A stretch of DNA of 64,000 nucleotides. Origin: Paenibacillus contaminans (GTDB taxonomy: Bacteria > Bacillota > Bacilli > Paenibacillales > NBRC-103111). Of the stretch, positions 15,558 to 23,873 are shown piece by piece. The notes beneath the pieces were generated by a model that saw only the letters and a list, made by a program, of their open reading frames with translations, was not told the DNA's origin and did no database searches. The stretch spans positions 682,001 through 746,000 of the forward strand of contig NZ_QMFB01000001.1 of assembly GCF_003285015.1 (NCBI RefSeq). The letters run 5' to 3'. Within the stretch, counting starts at the first letter, position 1; each line of letters starts with the position of its first letter. The position numbers and the translations under genes are program-made.

Positions 15558-16523
15558 ATGACATTTCAGCAGATCAAATATTTAGCCGAAGTTGCACGGT
15601 GCGGATCCATCAATAAAGCGGCGGAAAACCTCTTCGTCTCCCAATCAAGCATTAGCAGCGCCTTAAAAGAACTGGAAGAGGAAATGCATATAAAGATGTT
15701 CATACGAAGCAATCAGGGAGTCGAGATGACGGCAGAGGGACGTCAATTTCTTAGTTATTCGAACTCGCTTTTGGAGCGTAAAGCTTACATTGAAAGCATG
15801 TATGCTTCGAATCGCATAGAGCCGGATGCCCGACTTTCGATCTCGACTCAACGATATCCTTTTGCCGTAGATGCTTTCGTTCGTCTGATTAATGAGACCG
15901 AATACTCCAGGCTTAACTTCACCATTCGCGAGACAAGCATGGATAATGTAATTGAGGATGTATATACATCCGTCTCGGATGTCGGCGTTCTTTTTACATC
16001 CGATCTGACGGAGAAGGTGATCAGGCGCGTCCTGGATATGCGAAAAATCGAATTTCATCTCATAAAAAAAATTCAACCCTGCGTATACGTACGCAAAGGT
16101 CATCCATTGGCGCTAAAAAAATCCGTCAAAGCAAAGGATTTGAGGGACTATATGTTTATGACTTTCGAGCATAATCAAGGATCTCCGGTAGATTTCTCGG
16201 AAGAGTTCATTTTCATCCGGGAGCAGCCGCCGAGCAGGACGATTACCGTAAACGACAGAGCTACTGCTGTCAACATCGTATGCCATACGGATGCGGTTAC
16301 AACGGGAAGCGGACTTATTTTGGAGGCGTTTATGGATCACAGAATTACGTCTGTACCGCTGGAAGATGTTGGGGACAAAATGAGGCTGGGGTGGATTAAG
16401 CTGAAAAATCGAACGCTGAGTCAAGAATCGTTACTGTTTATCGAGAAGCTAAAAGAATCGATCGAAACGGCAATCGCTTGTACGGAAACGATCAGACAAA
16501 ATCATCTTTCGAAAGGAATCTAA
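15558..16523 (+). CDS. LysR-family transcriptional regulator
   Basis: A 321-residue LysR protein with an N-terminal HTH (MTFQQIKYLAEVARCGSINKA, SQSSISSALKELEEEMHIKM) and a two-lobed ligand domain. GAAGGCGG lies 9 bases before the ATG. It is divergent from the APC permease and directly followed, 1 base after its stop, by an acetyltransferase gene. This suggests it controls both the permease and an operon of its own with the acetyltransferase. The effector may be an amino acid or related amine, inferred from the permease. Confidence 0.92.
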   Translation: MTFQQIKYLAEVARCGSINKAAENLFVSQSSISSALKELEEEMHIKMFIRSNQGVEMTAEGRQFLSYSNSLLERKAYIESMYASNRIEPDARLSISTQRYPFAVDAFVRLINETEYSRLNFTIRETSMDNVIEDVYTSVSDVGVLFTSDLTEKVIRRVLDMRKIEFHLIKKIQPCVYVRKGHPLALKKSVKAKDLRDYMFMTFEHNQGSPVDFSEEFIFIREQPPSRTITVNDRATAVNIVCHTDAVTTGSGLILEAFMDHRITSVPLEDVGDKMRLGWIKLKNRTLSQESLLFIEKLKESIETAIACTETIRQNHLSKGI

Positions 16524-16524
16524 G

Positions 16525-17055
16525 ATGCGCAGCATGGAAAGTAACGATTTGGAAATATACCGTGTCGGACATCAGGATGTGGAACGGATTCGGGAGCTGA
16601 TGGATGAGGTCATTTCCCGGCTGCCTGCCCAAGAGCTTTTTGCGATGGATGATGAAGCTTATTTTCACGAGCACATTGAAGAAAAAGGTGAAATATTCGG
16701 GGCCTTCCATGACGGGGAGCTCGTGGCATATTCGGTATTGGCGTTTCCAGGGATAAGCGAAAAAAATCTCGGAAGAGAATTCGGAGTGCCGGAGCATGAA
16801 TTGCCGTATGTAGCGGTTTTGGATTCGACGGTCGTTCATGAATCCGTTCGCGGCCGGGGCTTGCAACGACAGTTTCATGAGCTGCGCGAAAAAAGCGCGC
16901 GAGAGAAAGGTTTTTTATACCTATATTCAACCGCCCATCCCGATAATGTTCCGAGTATTATTAATTTGGAAGCCGCAGGGTTTATCCGTCAATTTACTCG
17001 TCCGATGTACGGTGGGAAAATCAGGCATTGTTATTCGAAACGAATATTGCCGTAA
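16525..17055 (+). CDS. GNAT-family N-acetyltransferase
   Basis: A 176-residue acetyltransferase. The acetyl-CoA pyrophosphate loop is seen in VHESVRGRGLQRQF (V-x5-RGxG-type, about 110-123), preceded by the beta strand VAVLDSTVV and followed by LYSTAHPDNVPSIINLEAAGF. The start at 16525 follows the LysR stop by one base, with GAAAGGA overlapping the LysR 3' end, so it is cotranscribed and coupled. Substrate unknown; an amine or amino acid linked to the nearby permease is possible but not shown. Confidence 0.87.
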   Translation: MRSMESNDLEIYRVGHQDVERIRELMDEVISRLPAQELFAMDDEAYFHEHIEEKGEIFGAFHDGELVAYSVLAFPGISEKNLGREFGVPEHELPYVAVLDSTVVHESVRGRGLQRQFHELREKSAREKGFLYLYSTAHPDNVPSIINLEAAGFIRQFTRPMYGGKIRHCYSKRILP

Positions 17056-17117
17056 TAGCACTCCAAATGACGGATAAATGAATTCAACATTCGTTACTGG
17101 GAAAGGAGCTCATTCAA

Positions 17118-18020
17118 ATGAATCAATCAGAGAAACCGGAAATAGATACAGCGCTAGTGAAGCGATTGATCGCCGAACAATTTCCGGAGTGGGCGGGATT
17201 TTCATTCAGACCAGTCGATTCGGCAGGAACGGATAACGCGATATTTCGGCTCGGCGAGGACATGGCCATACGATTGCCGCGCGTCGATTGGGCTGTCGGA
17301 CAGGTTGAGAAAGAGCAGCAATGGCTGCCGATGCTTGCTCCGAAGCTGCCGCTTGCTATTCCGGAACCGCTTGCGATGGGAATGCCCGCCGAGGGCTACC
17401 CTTGGAAATGGTCCGTGTATCGGTGGCTCGAAGGCGAGAACGCCATTACCGGGCAAATCGATAATCCGCATGAGGCAGCGATCGCTTTAGCCCGTTTCAT
17501 AAGTTCCATGCAGCGAATCGATCCCGCCGGCGGTCCGGCTCCGGGGCCGCATAACTCCGGCCGCGGGGTACCCTTAGCGGAGCGGGACTTACCCGTTAGG
17601 AACGCGATCGAAGCCTTAACCGACATGCTCGATACCGAAACGGCTGCTTACGCATGGGAAGCGGCGCTGCATGCGCCTGTTTGGACGGGCCAAGGCGTTT
17701 GGCTCCACGGCGATTTCCATCCGGGGAACCTACTCGTTGCTCGCGGACAATTAAGCGCCGTCATCGATTTCGGTACGCTTGGCGTAGGCGACCCGGCATG
17801 CGACTTGATGGTCGCGTGGACCTTCTTGACGCCCGAAAGCCGTCATACATTTCGGACGGAGCTACAGGCCGACGACGCCGCTTGGGCACGGGGCCGCGGA
17901 TGGGCGCTCTCCTTTGGGCTTATCGCCTATGCGTACTACCTGAATACGAACCCCGTACTAGCCGCAATATCCCGTCGCACGATCGATGAAGTTATTATCG
18001 AGTACAAATACGGATTGTGA
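17118..18020 (+). CDS. Aminoglycoside-phosphotransferase-family kinase (APH)
   Basis: A 300-residue protein-kinase-like phosphotransferase. The catalytic Brenner motif is LHGDFHPGNLLV and the metal-binding motif is VIDFGTLGVGDPACDLMVAW. The N-lobe has the lysine-binding strand DMAIRLPR. Such proteins may phosphorylate aminoglycosides or macrolides, or small metabolites; the clan is large and the N-terminal FxxVDSAGTDNAIFRLG pattern is common in non-resistance members from soil bacteria. GGAAAGGAG precedes the ATG by 8 bases. Substrate not determined. Confidence 0.87.
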   Translation: MNQSEKPEIDTALVKRLIAEQFPEWAGFSFRPVDSAGTDNAIFRLGEDMAIRLPRVDWAVGQVEKEQQWLPMLAPKLPLAIPEPLAMGMPAEGYPWKWSVYRWLEGENAITGQIDNPHEAAIALARFISSMQRIDPAGGPAPGPHNSGRGVPLAERDLPVRNAIEALTDMLDTETAAYAWEAALHAPVWTGQGVWLHGDFHPGNLLVARGQLSAVIDFGTLGVGDPACDLMVAWTFLTPESRHTFRTELQADDAAWARGRGWALSFGLIAYAYYLNTNPVLAAISRRTIDEVIIEYKYGL

Positions 18021-18119
18021 CAGAGAGTAAGGAGATATCCGCAGGGACATAAAATAGACGGAGATTTTGAAACTTCTGAAGCGCGAGTTACGTCTGTCAT
18101 GTCAAAGGAGTTGAGAGGT

Positions 18120-19079
18120 ATGAGAAAACAAAGAGGGTTTCTTTATCTCGTATTGCTTTGCATCATGACGATTTTGGCATCATGCGGCAGCCAAGGAGGG
18201 GGCTCTTCAGCAACCTCCGAACCGACCCGTCAGCCGGAACAGGAACAGAAGCCGCAAGCAGTCAAAGTTTTTGATAAAGGGACAATTATACGGAAGGAGG
18301 GGAATCGCTTGTTGGTCACAGCGTATGCTGCGAAAAACGGCGCCCCCTCTATCGATGCTTTTTGGCTCACGGTGAACGAACAGACGGTGCTGCAGCATGC
18401 AAGCGGTCAATCCGTAACATCCGAGAAATTGACGGTAGGCACACAAGTGGAAGCATGGCATGTCGGTACAGTCGATACTTCGTACCCTGCACAGAGCGGC
18501 GCAGCCAAGATCATAGTTCAAGACGACGCGCAGAGAGTGCCTGAAGGAATGATCGGCCAATCGGAAGCCATCAAAGCCGCTCTTCAAGACCTAACCGGGC
18601 AAACCGCCGCACGCGCCCTCAAAAACGTCTCTTTGCAAGCAGAGGACGGATTTTGGAAAATCGAGCTCGTCCAATATGAAGCGATCGATCAGCCGCAAAT
18701 CTTACGGGTCGATGCCCGCACCGGCAAAATGATACCGGTACCCGTAGCGGAAAACGATGCCTTCCGCGTGTATTCGCCGGTTCCCGGCACGAAAGTGAAC
18801 GCAACCTTCACGGTCGAGGGAGAAGCGCGTGTATTCGAGGCCGCCTTCAGCTGGACGTTGGAAGACGGGCACAACATATTGGCGGAAGGTCATCAGATGG
18901 CTGAAGAAGGAGCCCCGGCATGGGGGCGTTTCCGCTTCGATGTCAGCTACAAGAACGCTTCACAGGCCAATATCATGCTGATTCTGTACGTTCATAGCGC
19001 CAAAGACGGGAAAGCCGAGAAACAGCTGGTTATCCCTTTGAAAGTTCCGGAGGAGCAAATCAAATATATCACGGAGTGA
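18120..19079 (+). CDS. Lipoprotein with DUF3221-like and Gmad2 (spore germination Ig-like) domains
   Basis: A 319-residue predicted lipoprotein. The signal peptide ends in the lipobox TILASC. An OB-like N-terminal module (about 45-135; GTIIRKEGNRLLVTAYAAKN) resembles DUF3221. The C-terminal part from about 215 (FRVYSPVPGTKVNATFTVEG to LVIPLKV) is a Gmad2 immunoglobulin-like domain, found in Bacillota spore-envelope and germination proteins. The ATG at 18120 follows AAAGGAG by 9 bases; an in-frame ATG at 18099 precedes that site and is less likely. Role in the spore or envelope is inferred from Gmad2. Confidence 0.8.
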   Translation: MRKQRGFLYLVLLCIMTILASCGSQGGGSSATSEPTRQPEQEQKPQAVKVFDKGTIIRKEGNRLLVTAYAAKNGAPSIDAFWLTVNEQTVLQHASGQSVTSEKLTVGTQVEAWHVGTVDTSYPAQSGAAKIIVQDDAQRVPEGMIGQSEAIKAALQDLTGQTAARALKNVSLQAEDGFWKIELVQYEAIDQPQILRVDARTGKMIPVPVAENDAFRVYSPVPGTKVNATFTVEGEARVFEAAFSWTLEDGHNILAEGHQMAEEGAPAWGRFRFDVSYKNASQANIMLILYVHSAKDGKAEKQLVIPLKVPEEQIKYITE

Positions 19080-19210
19080 AAGGGAAGCGGCCAATAGCCT
19101 TATTAACTTTAGGCTGGAGAAGGAGTAGCTTTCGGTTCCCGGCCGCCGACGATTGTATTTTTCGAGGGTGCGGACGATGCTTATACTTGCCAAATAAGTT
19201 CGCGTTTTAG

Positions 19211-19573
19211 CTATCTTGGCGGCAGGAAACCGATCGGATTTTTGGGCAGCAATGGGTCTTTTCGCTCAACTGCCATAAGAAGAAAGCTGATTTGGGAAAC
19301 ATGCTGAACGAGGTTCACTTGAGAACCGTCTTCCAGCTTGCCGGAAAAAACGATCAAGCTCGGGTCGCTGTACCCGACATGCGTAACATGGAACGTAACG
19401 GCTTGTCCGAATGAAACCAATCGCATGCCGACTTGATGCGTCTGCTCCAGCTTTTCGTCAAAATCGTGAATCATTTGTACGATTCGTTTGAAAAATTCGC
19501 TCGCCAAATTATCGTCAGGCGTATTGATGGAAAGGGACATCGGTTTCACTTCAGGTAATTGGTTCTTGGCCAC
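19211..19573 (-). CDS. Conserved hypothetical protein (DUF6173-like)
   Basis: A 120-residue soluble protein without signal peptide or membrane segment. It starts at GTG (19571-19573) with GGAGAAAGGGG about 10 bases upstream. It has a helical first third (NLASEFFKRIVQMIHDFDEKL) and beta strands later (RLVSFGQAVTFHVTHVGY, SLIVFSGKLEDGSQVNLVQH), a pattern I associate with the small DUF6173 family. It is single, convergent with the lipoprotein gene upstream. Function unknown. Confidence 0.65.
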   Translation of the reverse strand: MAKNQLPEVKPMSLSINTPDDNLASEFFKRIVQMIHDFDEKLEQTHQVGMRLVSFGQAVTFHVTHVGYSDPSLIVFSGKLEDGSQVNLVQHVSQISFLLMAVERKDPLLPKNPIGFLPPR

Positions 19574-19877
19574 TTTGGATCACCCCTTTCTCCTAAGATT
19601 CGACATCAACTTACAAACTCCCTGCTTGCCGCGAGAGTTTACTTAAGGAAAGGGCGTAGGGATAAAATGGTATTAGGAGCAAATAAGGAGAGCGTACAGA
19701 AAATAGCGGCAGGTTTATTAAAGCATGGTGTCACACGATAGGGGGATGAACGTAAATCAAGACGGGAGCGTCCGGCGGATGCAAGGGGGCTTGAAAACCG
19801 CTATCCTTATCGAAGCGGCACTCGTATAATTAAAGAGGACAAGCTTTTCGACCAACATGGGGAGGAATCAAACCTAA
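19574..19877. other. Intergenic region without a supported gene
   Basis: This 304-base gap separates two divergent genes. It has a TATAAT at 19825-19830 about 50 bases before the Dabb gene, with no good -35. A 24-codon frame from the ATG at 19668 has no ribosome site and no recognisable product. Confidence 0.5.
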
Positions 19878-20183
19878 ATGTATGAGCATCTGGTATCGTT
19901 TCGATTCAATTCACCTTTACCATCAGAGAAAGAGCGGGAGCTGCTGGCTGCGCTGCATGCGTTCAAAGGTCAAATTCCCGGGATCGTGGAGTTGACGGCT
20001 GGAATGAATATGACGGAAGAGACCGGCAATATTCACGGGTATACGCTTGGATTGCGCGTCACGTTCGAAGACAGGGAAGCGCTGCGGCAATATGGCCCTC
20101 ATCCGGTTCATCAACAGTTCGTGAAAATGCTGGACGGGATTTTGGACAACGTCGTCGTCGTGGATTACCCTGTGAACAGGTAG
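19878..20183 (+). CDS. Dabb-family (stress-responsive A/B barrel) protein
   Basis: A 101-residue protein with the dimeric alpha-beta barrel signature: the opening strand MYEHLVSFRFN, a central helix with IPGIVELTAGMNM, and the end HPVHQQFVKMLDGILDNVVVVDY. GGGGAGGA precedes the ATG by 11 bases. Dabb proteins range from stress proteins to cofactor-free cyclases; no substrate can be inferred. It stands alone and converges on the next gene. Confidence 0.87.
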   Translation: MYEHLVSFRFNSPLPSEKERELLAALHAFKGQIPGIVELTAGMNMTEETGNIHGYTLGLRVTFEDREALRQYGPHPVHQQFVKMLDGILDNVVVVDYPVNR

Positions 20184-20198
20184 GCCTTGCCGCCGGAA

Positions 20199-20249
20199 GA
20201 AAACTTGCAGCAAGCCGAGTTCCGGATGTTCCGGTTCCCGGTTTGCTGC
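20199..20249 (-). terminator. Terminator of the 20266-20805 gene
   Basis: GCAGCAAGCCG (20207-20217) pairs with CGGTTTGCTGC (20239-20249), one G-U. On the minus strand the hairpin is followed by AAGTTTTCTTCC, a U-rich tail. On the plus strand no T-run follows. Confidence 0.65.
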
Positions 20250-20265
20250 GGGGTTCAACGAACGC

Positions 20266-20805
20266 TTATGGGAAGTCCAAATCATCGTCGATTTTTCGAA
20301 ATACGTTCAATACTTTTTCCGGGAAACGCCGGTCCAGGTCCGCCCAAGTCTCCTTAGGCAAAATCATAAATACATGCGTATCCGACATGTAGGACGACTC
20401 GAACAACCTCAATTCATACCGCTCGCGTACGATTGACTGGAACCCTCTGACCGTTATGTAACGATCCTTCGGCGAGAAGCTCAGCTTGATAACGAAATTC
20501 TCGCCGTCGTAGGAAACATTCAACCCCTCCTCAGTATTTTCAACATCCACTTCTTGAGGAATGACACGTCCGAACTGGCTGACGATATCTTCGTCATAAT
20601 CCCGCCAATCCACTGCTACTCCATACACGTTCACAAAAGCTTCTACGATCATATCCTCGAAATTCTCATCCGACGAAGCTTTCAGTTCCTCTTCGGAAAT
20701 CAAGCGGCGTTTAAGCTTTTCCTTATGCTCACTTAAAAAATGGTCCAGCAGGACGTTATTTCTTTCGAACAGTAACGACATTTCCATTTCGGTCGGCATC
20801 GGCAT
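20266..20805 (-). CDS. Conserved hypothetical acidic protein
   Basis: A 179-residue, strongly acidic soluble protein with a helical N-terminal half (LLFERNNVLLDHFLSEHKEK) and a C-terminal beta-rich part (FVIKLSFSPKDRYITVRGF). No signal peptide or catalytic motif is seen. GGAGAGGAG lies 10 bases before the ATG at 20805, and a minus-strand terminator follows the gene, so it is a well-formed single-gene unit. I do not recognise the family. Confidence 0.62.
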   Translation of the reverse strand: MPMPTEMEMSLLFERNNVLLDHFLSEHKEKLKRRLISEEELKASSDENFEDMIVEAFVNVYGVAVDWRDYDEDIVSQFGRVIPQEVDVENTEEGLNVSYDGENFVIKLSFSPKDRYITVRGFQSIVRERYELRLFESSYMSDTHVFMILPKETWADLDRRFPEKVLNVFRKIDDDLDFP

Positions 20806-21257
20806 TTTTCAGGCTCCTCTCCAAACAATGATGTCAAGCGCACATTACGGATTCCATAATCTGCACATCTTTCGATAACCCATCCACTTTCTTGGGTATT
20901 TCCCTAGTTTTACATGTTTGTCCGAATTTGTAATCCGACTAAAAGCTTATTTTTCATGCCGGATGCATACGGGAATAATTTTTACCGATACAACATATTG
21001 GCCGGTCATCGGGATTATATTTAATACTAACAAAATATATAGGATCCATTCATATTGTAAAAAAACGCGGCTCATTCTCTGAAGAAAGGAGTCCGTATCG
21101 AGAAGGAAAGGAAGGCGTACGGCCGGTTAAAAGCGTTTACATGCCGGCTGCCGATGTACAGTTTGTAAATGCGCTTATCCATGCAATTGGCGTGCAGCTT
21201 GTGGAGCAAGTGAATGGAACGAGGAACCAAATCTTGATATGGGGAGGCATTCATCAC
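20806..21257. other. 452-base intergenic region with a cre-like site
   Basis: No gene is supported here. The right side carries a cre-like sequence at 21127-21142 and a GGGGAGG ribosome site serving the PhyH gene. The central part is AT-rich (TTATATTTAATACTAAC near 21016) and may hold the promoter, but no clear -35/-10 pair stands out. Confidence 0.5.
21127..21142 (+). promoter_or_regulatory. cre-like catabolite-response site
   Basis: TTAAAAGCGTTTACAT matches 14 of 16 positions of the CcpA pattern WTGNAARCGYTTWNCW, with the AARCGYTT core intact. It lies 115 bases before the PhyH-HEAT gene. Confidence 0.4.
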
Positions 21258-22682
21258 ATGACAGCGGATAAGATTTTATTGACGGATGATCAAATGGCGG
21301 ATTTTATTGCCAACGGATATTTGAAGCTAAACACCGATTTTTCTGCCGAATTCCATCAGACCGTTATGCAAAAATTGAACGAGGTTTACAAGGATGAAGG
21401 GAACCCCGGCAATAATCTGCTGCCGCGGATTCCGGAAATCGGACGTTTCTTCGAACACCCCGTCGTATCGGGAGCTTTAACCAGTATACTCGGGCCGGAT
21501 TACATCATGAGCGCGCATCGGCATGGTCATCTGACCAAGTCGGGAGCCGGGCAGGTCGGATGGCATAAGGACAATTATTGGCTTAACGAAAAAATACGGA
21601 ATCATCATCCGTGGTCCGTCATCATTTTTTATTACACGCAGGATGTTACCGAGGTTATGGGACCTTCGGCACTGATGCCCGGAACCCAGAACTATTATTT
21701 GAAGCCGGGGGATGCTGCAACTACGAAGAAGGTGACAGGCAAAGCCGGCAGCATGGCGCTGATCGCATATGACCTATGGCATACGGCAACCCACAATCAA
21801 TCGGATATTGACCGGTATATGCTGAAGTTTCAGTTTTTTCGGATGGATGCGCCTAAATCCCCGACCTGGAACAACAAAAGCAGCATGTTTATTTCCCCCG
21901 GCACACTTCAGCATGGGAACGAACATCGCTTGATGTGGGAGCATGAATGGAACTGGTTGTCAGGGAAAACGAACGGCATAGAGACGGAAGAAAGCACGCT
22001 GCCGGAAGAGGCGGTGCAAGAGCAGGAACGAATCCGTCAGTTGGCCGATACGCTCGAAGGGGAGAATGAAATCCAATCGTTAAACGCCGCTTACGAATTA
22101 GCCGCGATCGGAAACGCTGCGATTCCCGCCTTGGTGGAAGCCGTACATTCCCCGGTGCATTCGGTGGCATGCAATGCCGCTCACGGCTTGATCGTGATTG
22201 GAGAGGACTCCGTCCCTCCGTTAATCGAAGCCTTGCAATCCGAAACCGTTCATGATCAAACGCACGGCTATATTGCATTTGCACTGGGAGAACTCGGCGA
22301 AGCGGCCGGAGGGGCGGTTCCGGCCCTTACTGCGTTATTACATGACAAAACCACCTTCGTCCGTCAGCATGCCGTGGAAGCATTGGGGTTAATACGGAAT
22401 CCTGCTTCCTTGGTTGTTCCGGCTTTATGTGAAGCGCTGTTGAACGATCCGGACAACTTCACGCGATTTACAGCTGCGCTTGCTCTGGCAAGAGTCGGCA
22501 AGGATGCGGCTGCAGCCGTTCACTCGCTGGAGAAAGCTTTAAACGACCCGTATCGTTATGTGCCTGGAGCAGCCTCCGAAGCGCTGGCCCGAATCAGAAC
22601 GGACGAAGCCTTGGACGTGTTGCTTCCCTATTTGCAGAAAGCCCGCTGGTGTCCGGTAACCACGAGCAGAAACACATACTGA
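21258..22682 (+). CDS. Phytanoyl-CoA dioxygenase (PhyH)-like oxygenase fused to HEAT repeats
   Basis: A 474-residue fusion. Residues 1-240 are a PhyH-type Fe(II)/2-oxoglutarate oxygenase: the iron ligands are H103 and D105 (GWHKDNYW) and probably H175 (DLWHTATHNQ), with a downstream Arg (DIDRYMLKF) for 2-oxoglutarate. Residues about 265-470 are HEAT repeats of the PBS-lyase type (AAIGNAAIPALVEAVHS, VPALTALLHDKTTFVRQHA, EALGLIRNPA). The ATG at 21258 follows GGGGAGG by 10 bases; the frame is open further upstream but has no signal. PhyH domains hydroxylate small molecules; HEAT arrays mediate protein contacts. The target is unknown. Confidence 0.86.
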   Translation: MTADKILLTDDQMADFIANGYLKLNTDFSAEFHQTVMQKLNEVYKDEGNPGNNLLPRIPEIGRFFEHPVVSGALTSILGPDYIMSAHRHGHLTKSGAGQVGWHKDNYWLNEKIRNHHPWSVIIFYYTQDVTEVMGPSALMPGTQNYYLKPGDAATTKKVTGKAGSMALIAYDLWHTATHNQSDIDRYMLKFQFFRMDAPKSPTWNNKSSMFISPGTLQHGNEHRLMWEHEWNWLSGKTNGIETEESTLPEEAVQEQERIRQLADTLEGENEIQSLNAAYELAAIGNAAIPALVEAVHSPVHSVACNAAHGLIVIGEDSVPPLIEALQSETVHDQTHGYIAFALGELGEAAGGAVPALTALLHDKTTFVRQHAVEALGLIRNPASLVVPALCEALLNDPDNFTRFTAALALARVGKDAAAAVHSLEKALNDPYRYVPGAASEALARIRTDEALDVLLPYLQKARWCPVTTSRNTY

Positions 22683-22693
22683 ACCCGCTTCGT

Positions 22694-22730
22694 AACAACC
22701 ATCAGGCGACAGTCCCTGATGGTTGTTTTA
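22694..22730 (+). terminator. Rho-independent terminator
   Basis: ACAACCATCAGG (22695-22706) and CCTGATGGTTGT (22715-22726) are perfect 12-base arms around an 8-base loop, followed by TTTAAGTTT. Confidence 0.88.
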
Positions 22731-22877
22731 AGTTTATCGGAAAATAAATCGCGGGAAGCGTAGTGGGAAAACCTGAACCCTTGGGATCAAACTTAAAGTT
22801 CTAAAATGATATAGAAAAGAAGTATATTATATCAAATGTTATTTTTAACCATATCCCCATAAAGGAGCATACCAGGG

Positions 22878-23570
22878 ATGGAGCCAAGACGTCATTCAAC
22901 GGATAATCAAAGCCTACGTGCAGACATTGTGTCACTTATCAAGAGCAAAATCATTAGCGGCGACTTGAATCCCGGCGATCGAATCGTAGAAAGCCAGTTG
23001 GTCCGGGAGCTCGGTATCAGCCAAACGCCGATTCGCGAAGCGATTCATCAATTGGTCGGCGAACAGGTAGTGGATGTAGTTCCGAATAGAGGCGCATTAG
23101 TCCGCTCCTTGAGCGCAAAGGACGTGTTCGAAATTTATTCGTATCGCGCCGTTTTGGAAGGCATGGCCATCCGGCTGGCGGTACAAAATGTAACGATCAA
23201 GGACATCAAGCATTTGGAGCAGTTTTATGGCGAAATGAAAGCGAAAATAACGGATGATTCCATCGAGCTGCTTTCTCAGGATTCCAGCTACATCCATCAC
23301 TATATTTATAAGCTTTCCATGCACTCGATTTTGTTGTCGATGTACGAATTCATTTCGTTCCGGATTCAGCTCGTTAACCGGATTCTTCAGAGGAAATACA
23401 CCAAAGCCCAGGAGGTAGCCGAGCATTTGGAATTGATCGAGGTGCTGAAAAACGGGGATCCCGACGAGGCCGAGAAGGTAATGAGAGAACATATTTATCG
23501 TTCCTACAGAAATTTCGTTGACATCGGCATGTTCGACCAGAACGAATTGGCGCAAAATCATTGGATTTGA
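22878..23570 (+). CDS. GntR-family regulator (FadR subfamily, FCD domain)
   Basis: A 230-residue regulator. The N-terminal winged helix shows the GntR pattern SGDLNPGDRIVESQLVRELG and SQTPIREAIHQLVGEQVVDV; the rest is an all-helical FCD ligand domain (IYSYRAVLEGMAIRLAVQN, and AEKVMREHIYRSYRNFV near the end). AAAGGAG precedes the ATG by 10 bases. FCD regulators usually sense carboxylic acids or sugar acids. It lies between the PhyH-HEAT gene and the sugar-type ABC transporter and may control either. Confidence 0.92.
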   Translation: MEPRRHSTDNQSLRADIVSLIKSKIISGDLNPGDRIVESQLVRELGISQTPIREAIHQLVGEQVVDVVPNRGALVRSLSAKDVFEIYSYRAVLEGMAIRLAVQNVTIKDIKHLEQFYGEMKAKITDDSIELLSQDSSYIHHYIYKLSMHSILLSMYEFISFRIQLVNRILQRKYTKAQEVAEHLELIEVLKNGDPDEAEKVMREHIYRSYRNFVDIGMFDQNELAQNHWI

Positions 23571-23873
23571 TGCACATTTATTTTCATGAAGTACACTGAC
23601 ATATCTTATATATAATCCAAGTAGAATAAATAATAAATAAGGAAATTAAATAAGATCATCCATCCGTTGCAATCACAATTACGCTCGTTTATCGATTCTG
23701 TTGAGAATGGAGTAGGGGAGGCGGATGAAGACATTGCCCAATAGATTGAAGAGTTATCAGGCAGCATGTTTAAATTCGTTATGGACTGTTGTTGTAAGCG
23801 CTTACCGAAAAGGGCTGCAATTACATTTTTGAAAAAGCGGCGGCATAATTCATACCTCGAAAGGGATGTTTGA
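23571..23873. other. 303-base intergenic region ahead of the ABC operon
   Basis: The region is AT-rich, with ATAAATAATAAATAAGG-like sequence near 23620-23645, a cre site at 23792-23807, and the ribosome site GAAAGGGATG. No gene or clear terminator is seen. Confidence 0.5.
23792..23807 (+). promoter_or_regulatory. cre site (CcpA operator), near-perfect
   Basis: TTGTAAGCGCTTACCG matches 15 of 16 positions of the cre consensus WTGNAARCGYTTWNCW, with the exact palindrome GTAAGCGCTTAC. It lies 67 bases before the first ABC permease gene, fitting carbon catabolite control or a LacI-type operator. Confidence 0.72.

Noticed and set aside
19668..19741. 24-codon frame MVLGANKESVQK...
   Set aside because: No ribosome site, no terminator, and no recognisable product.
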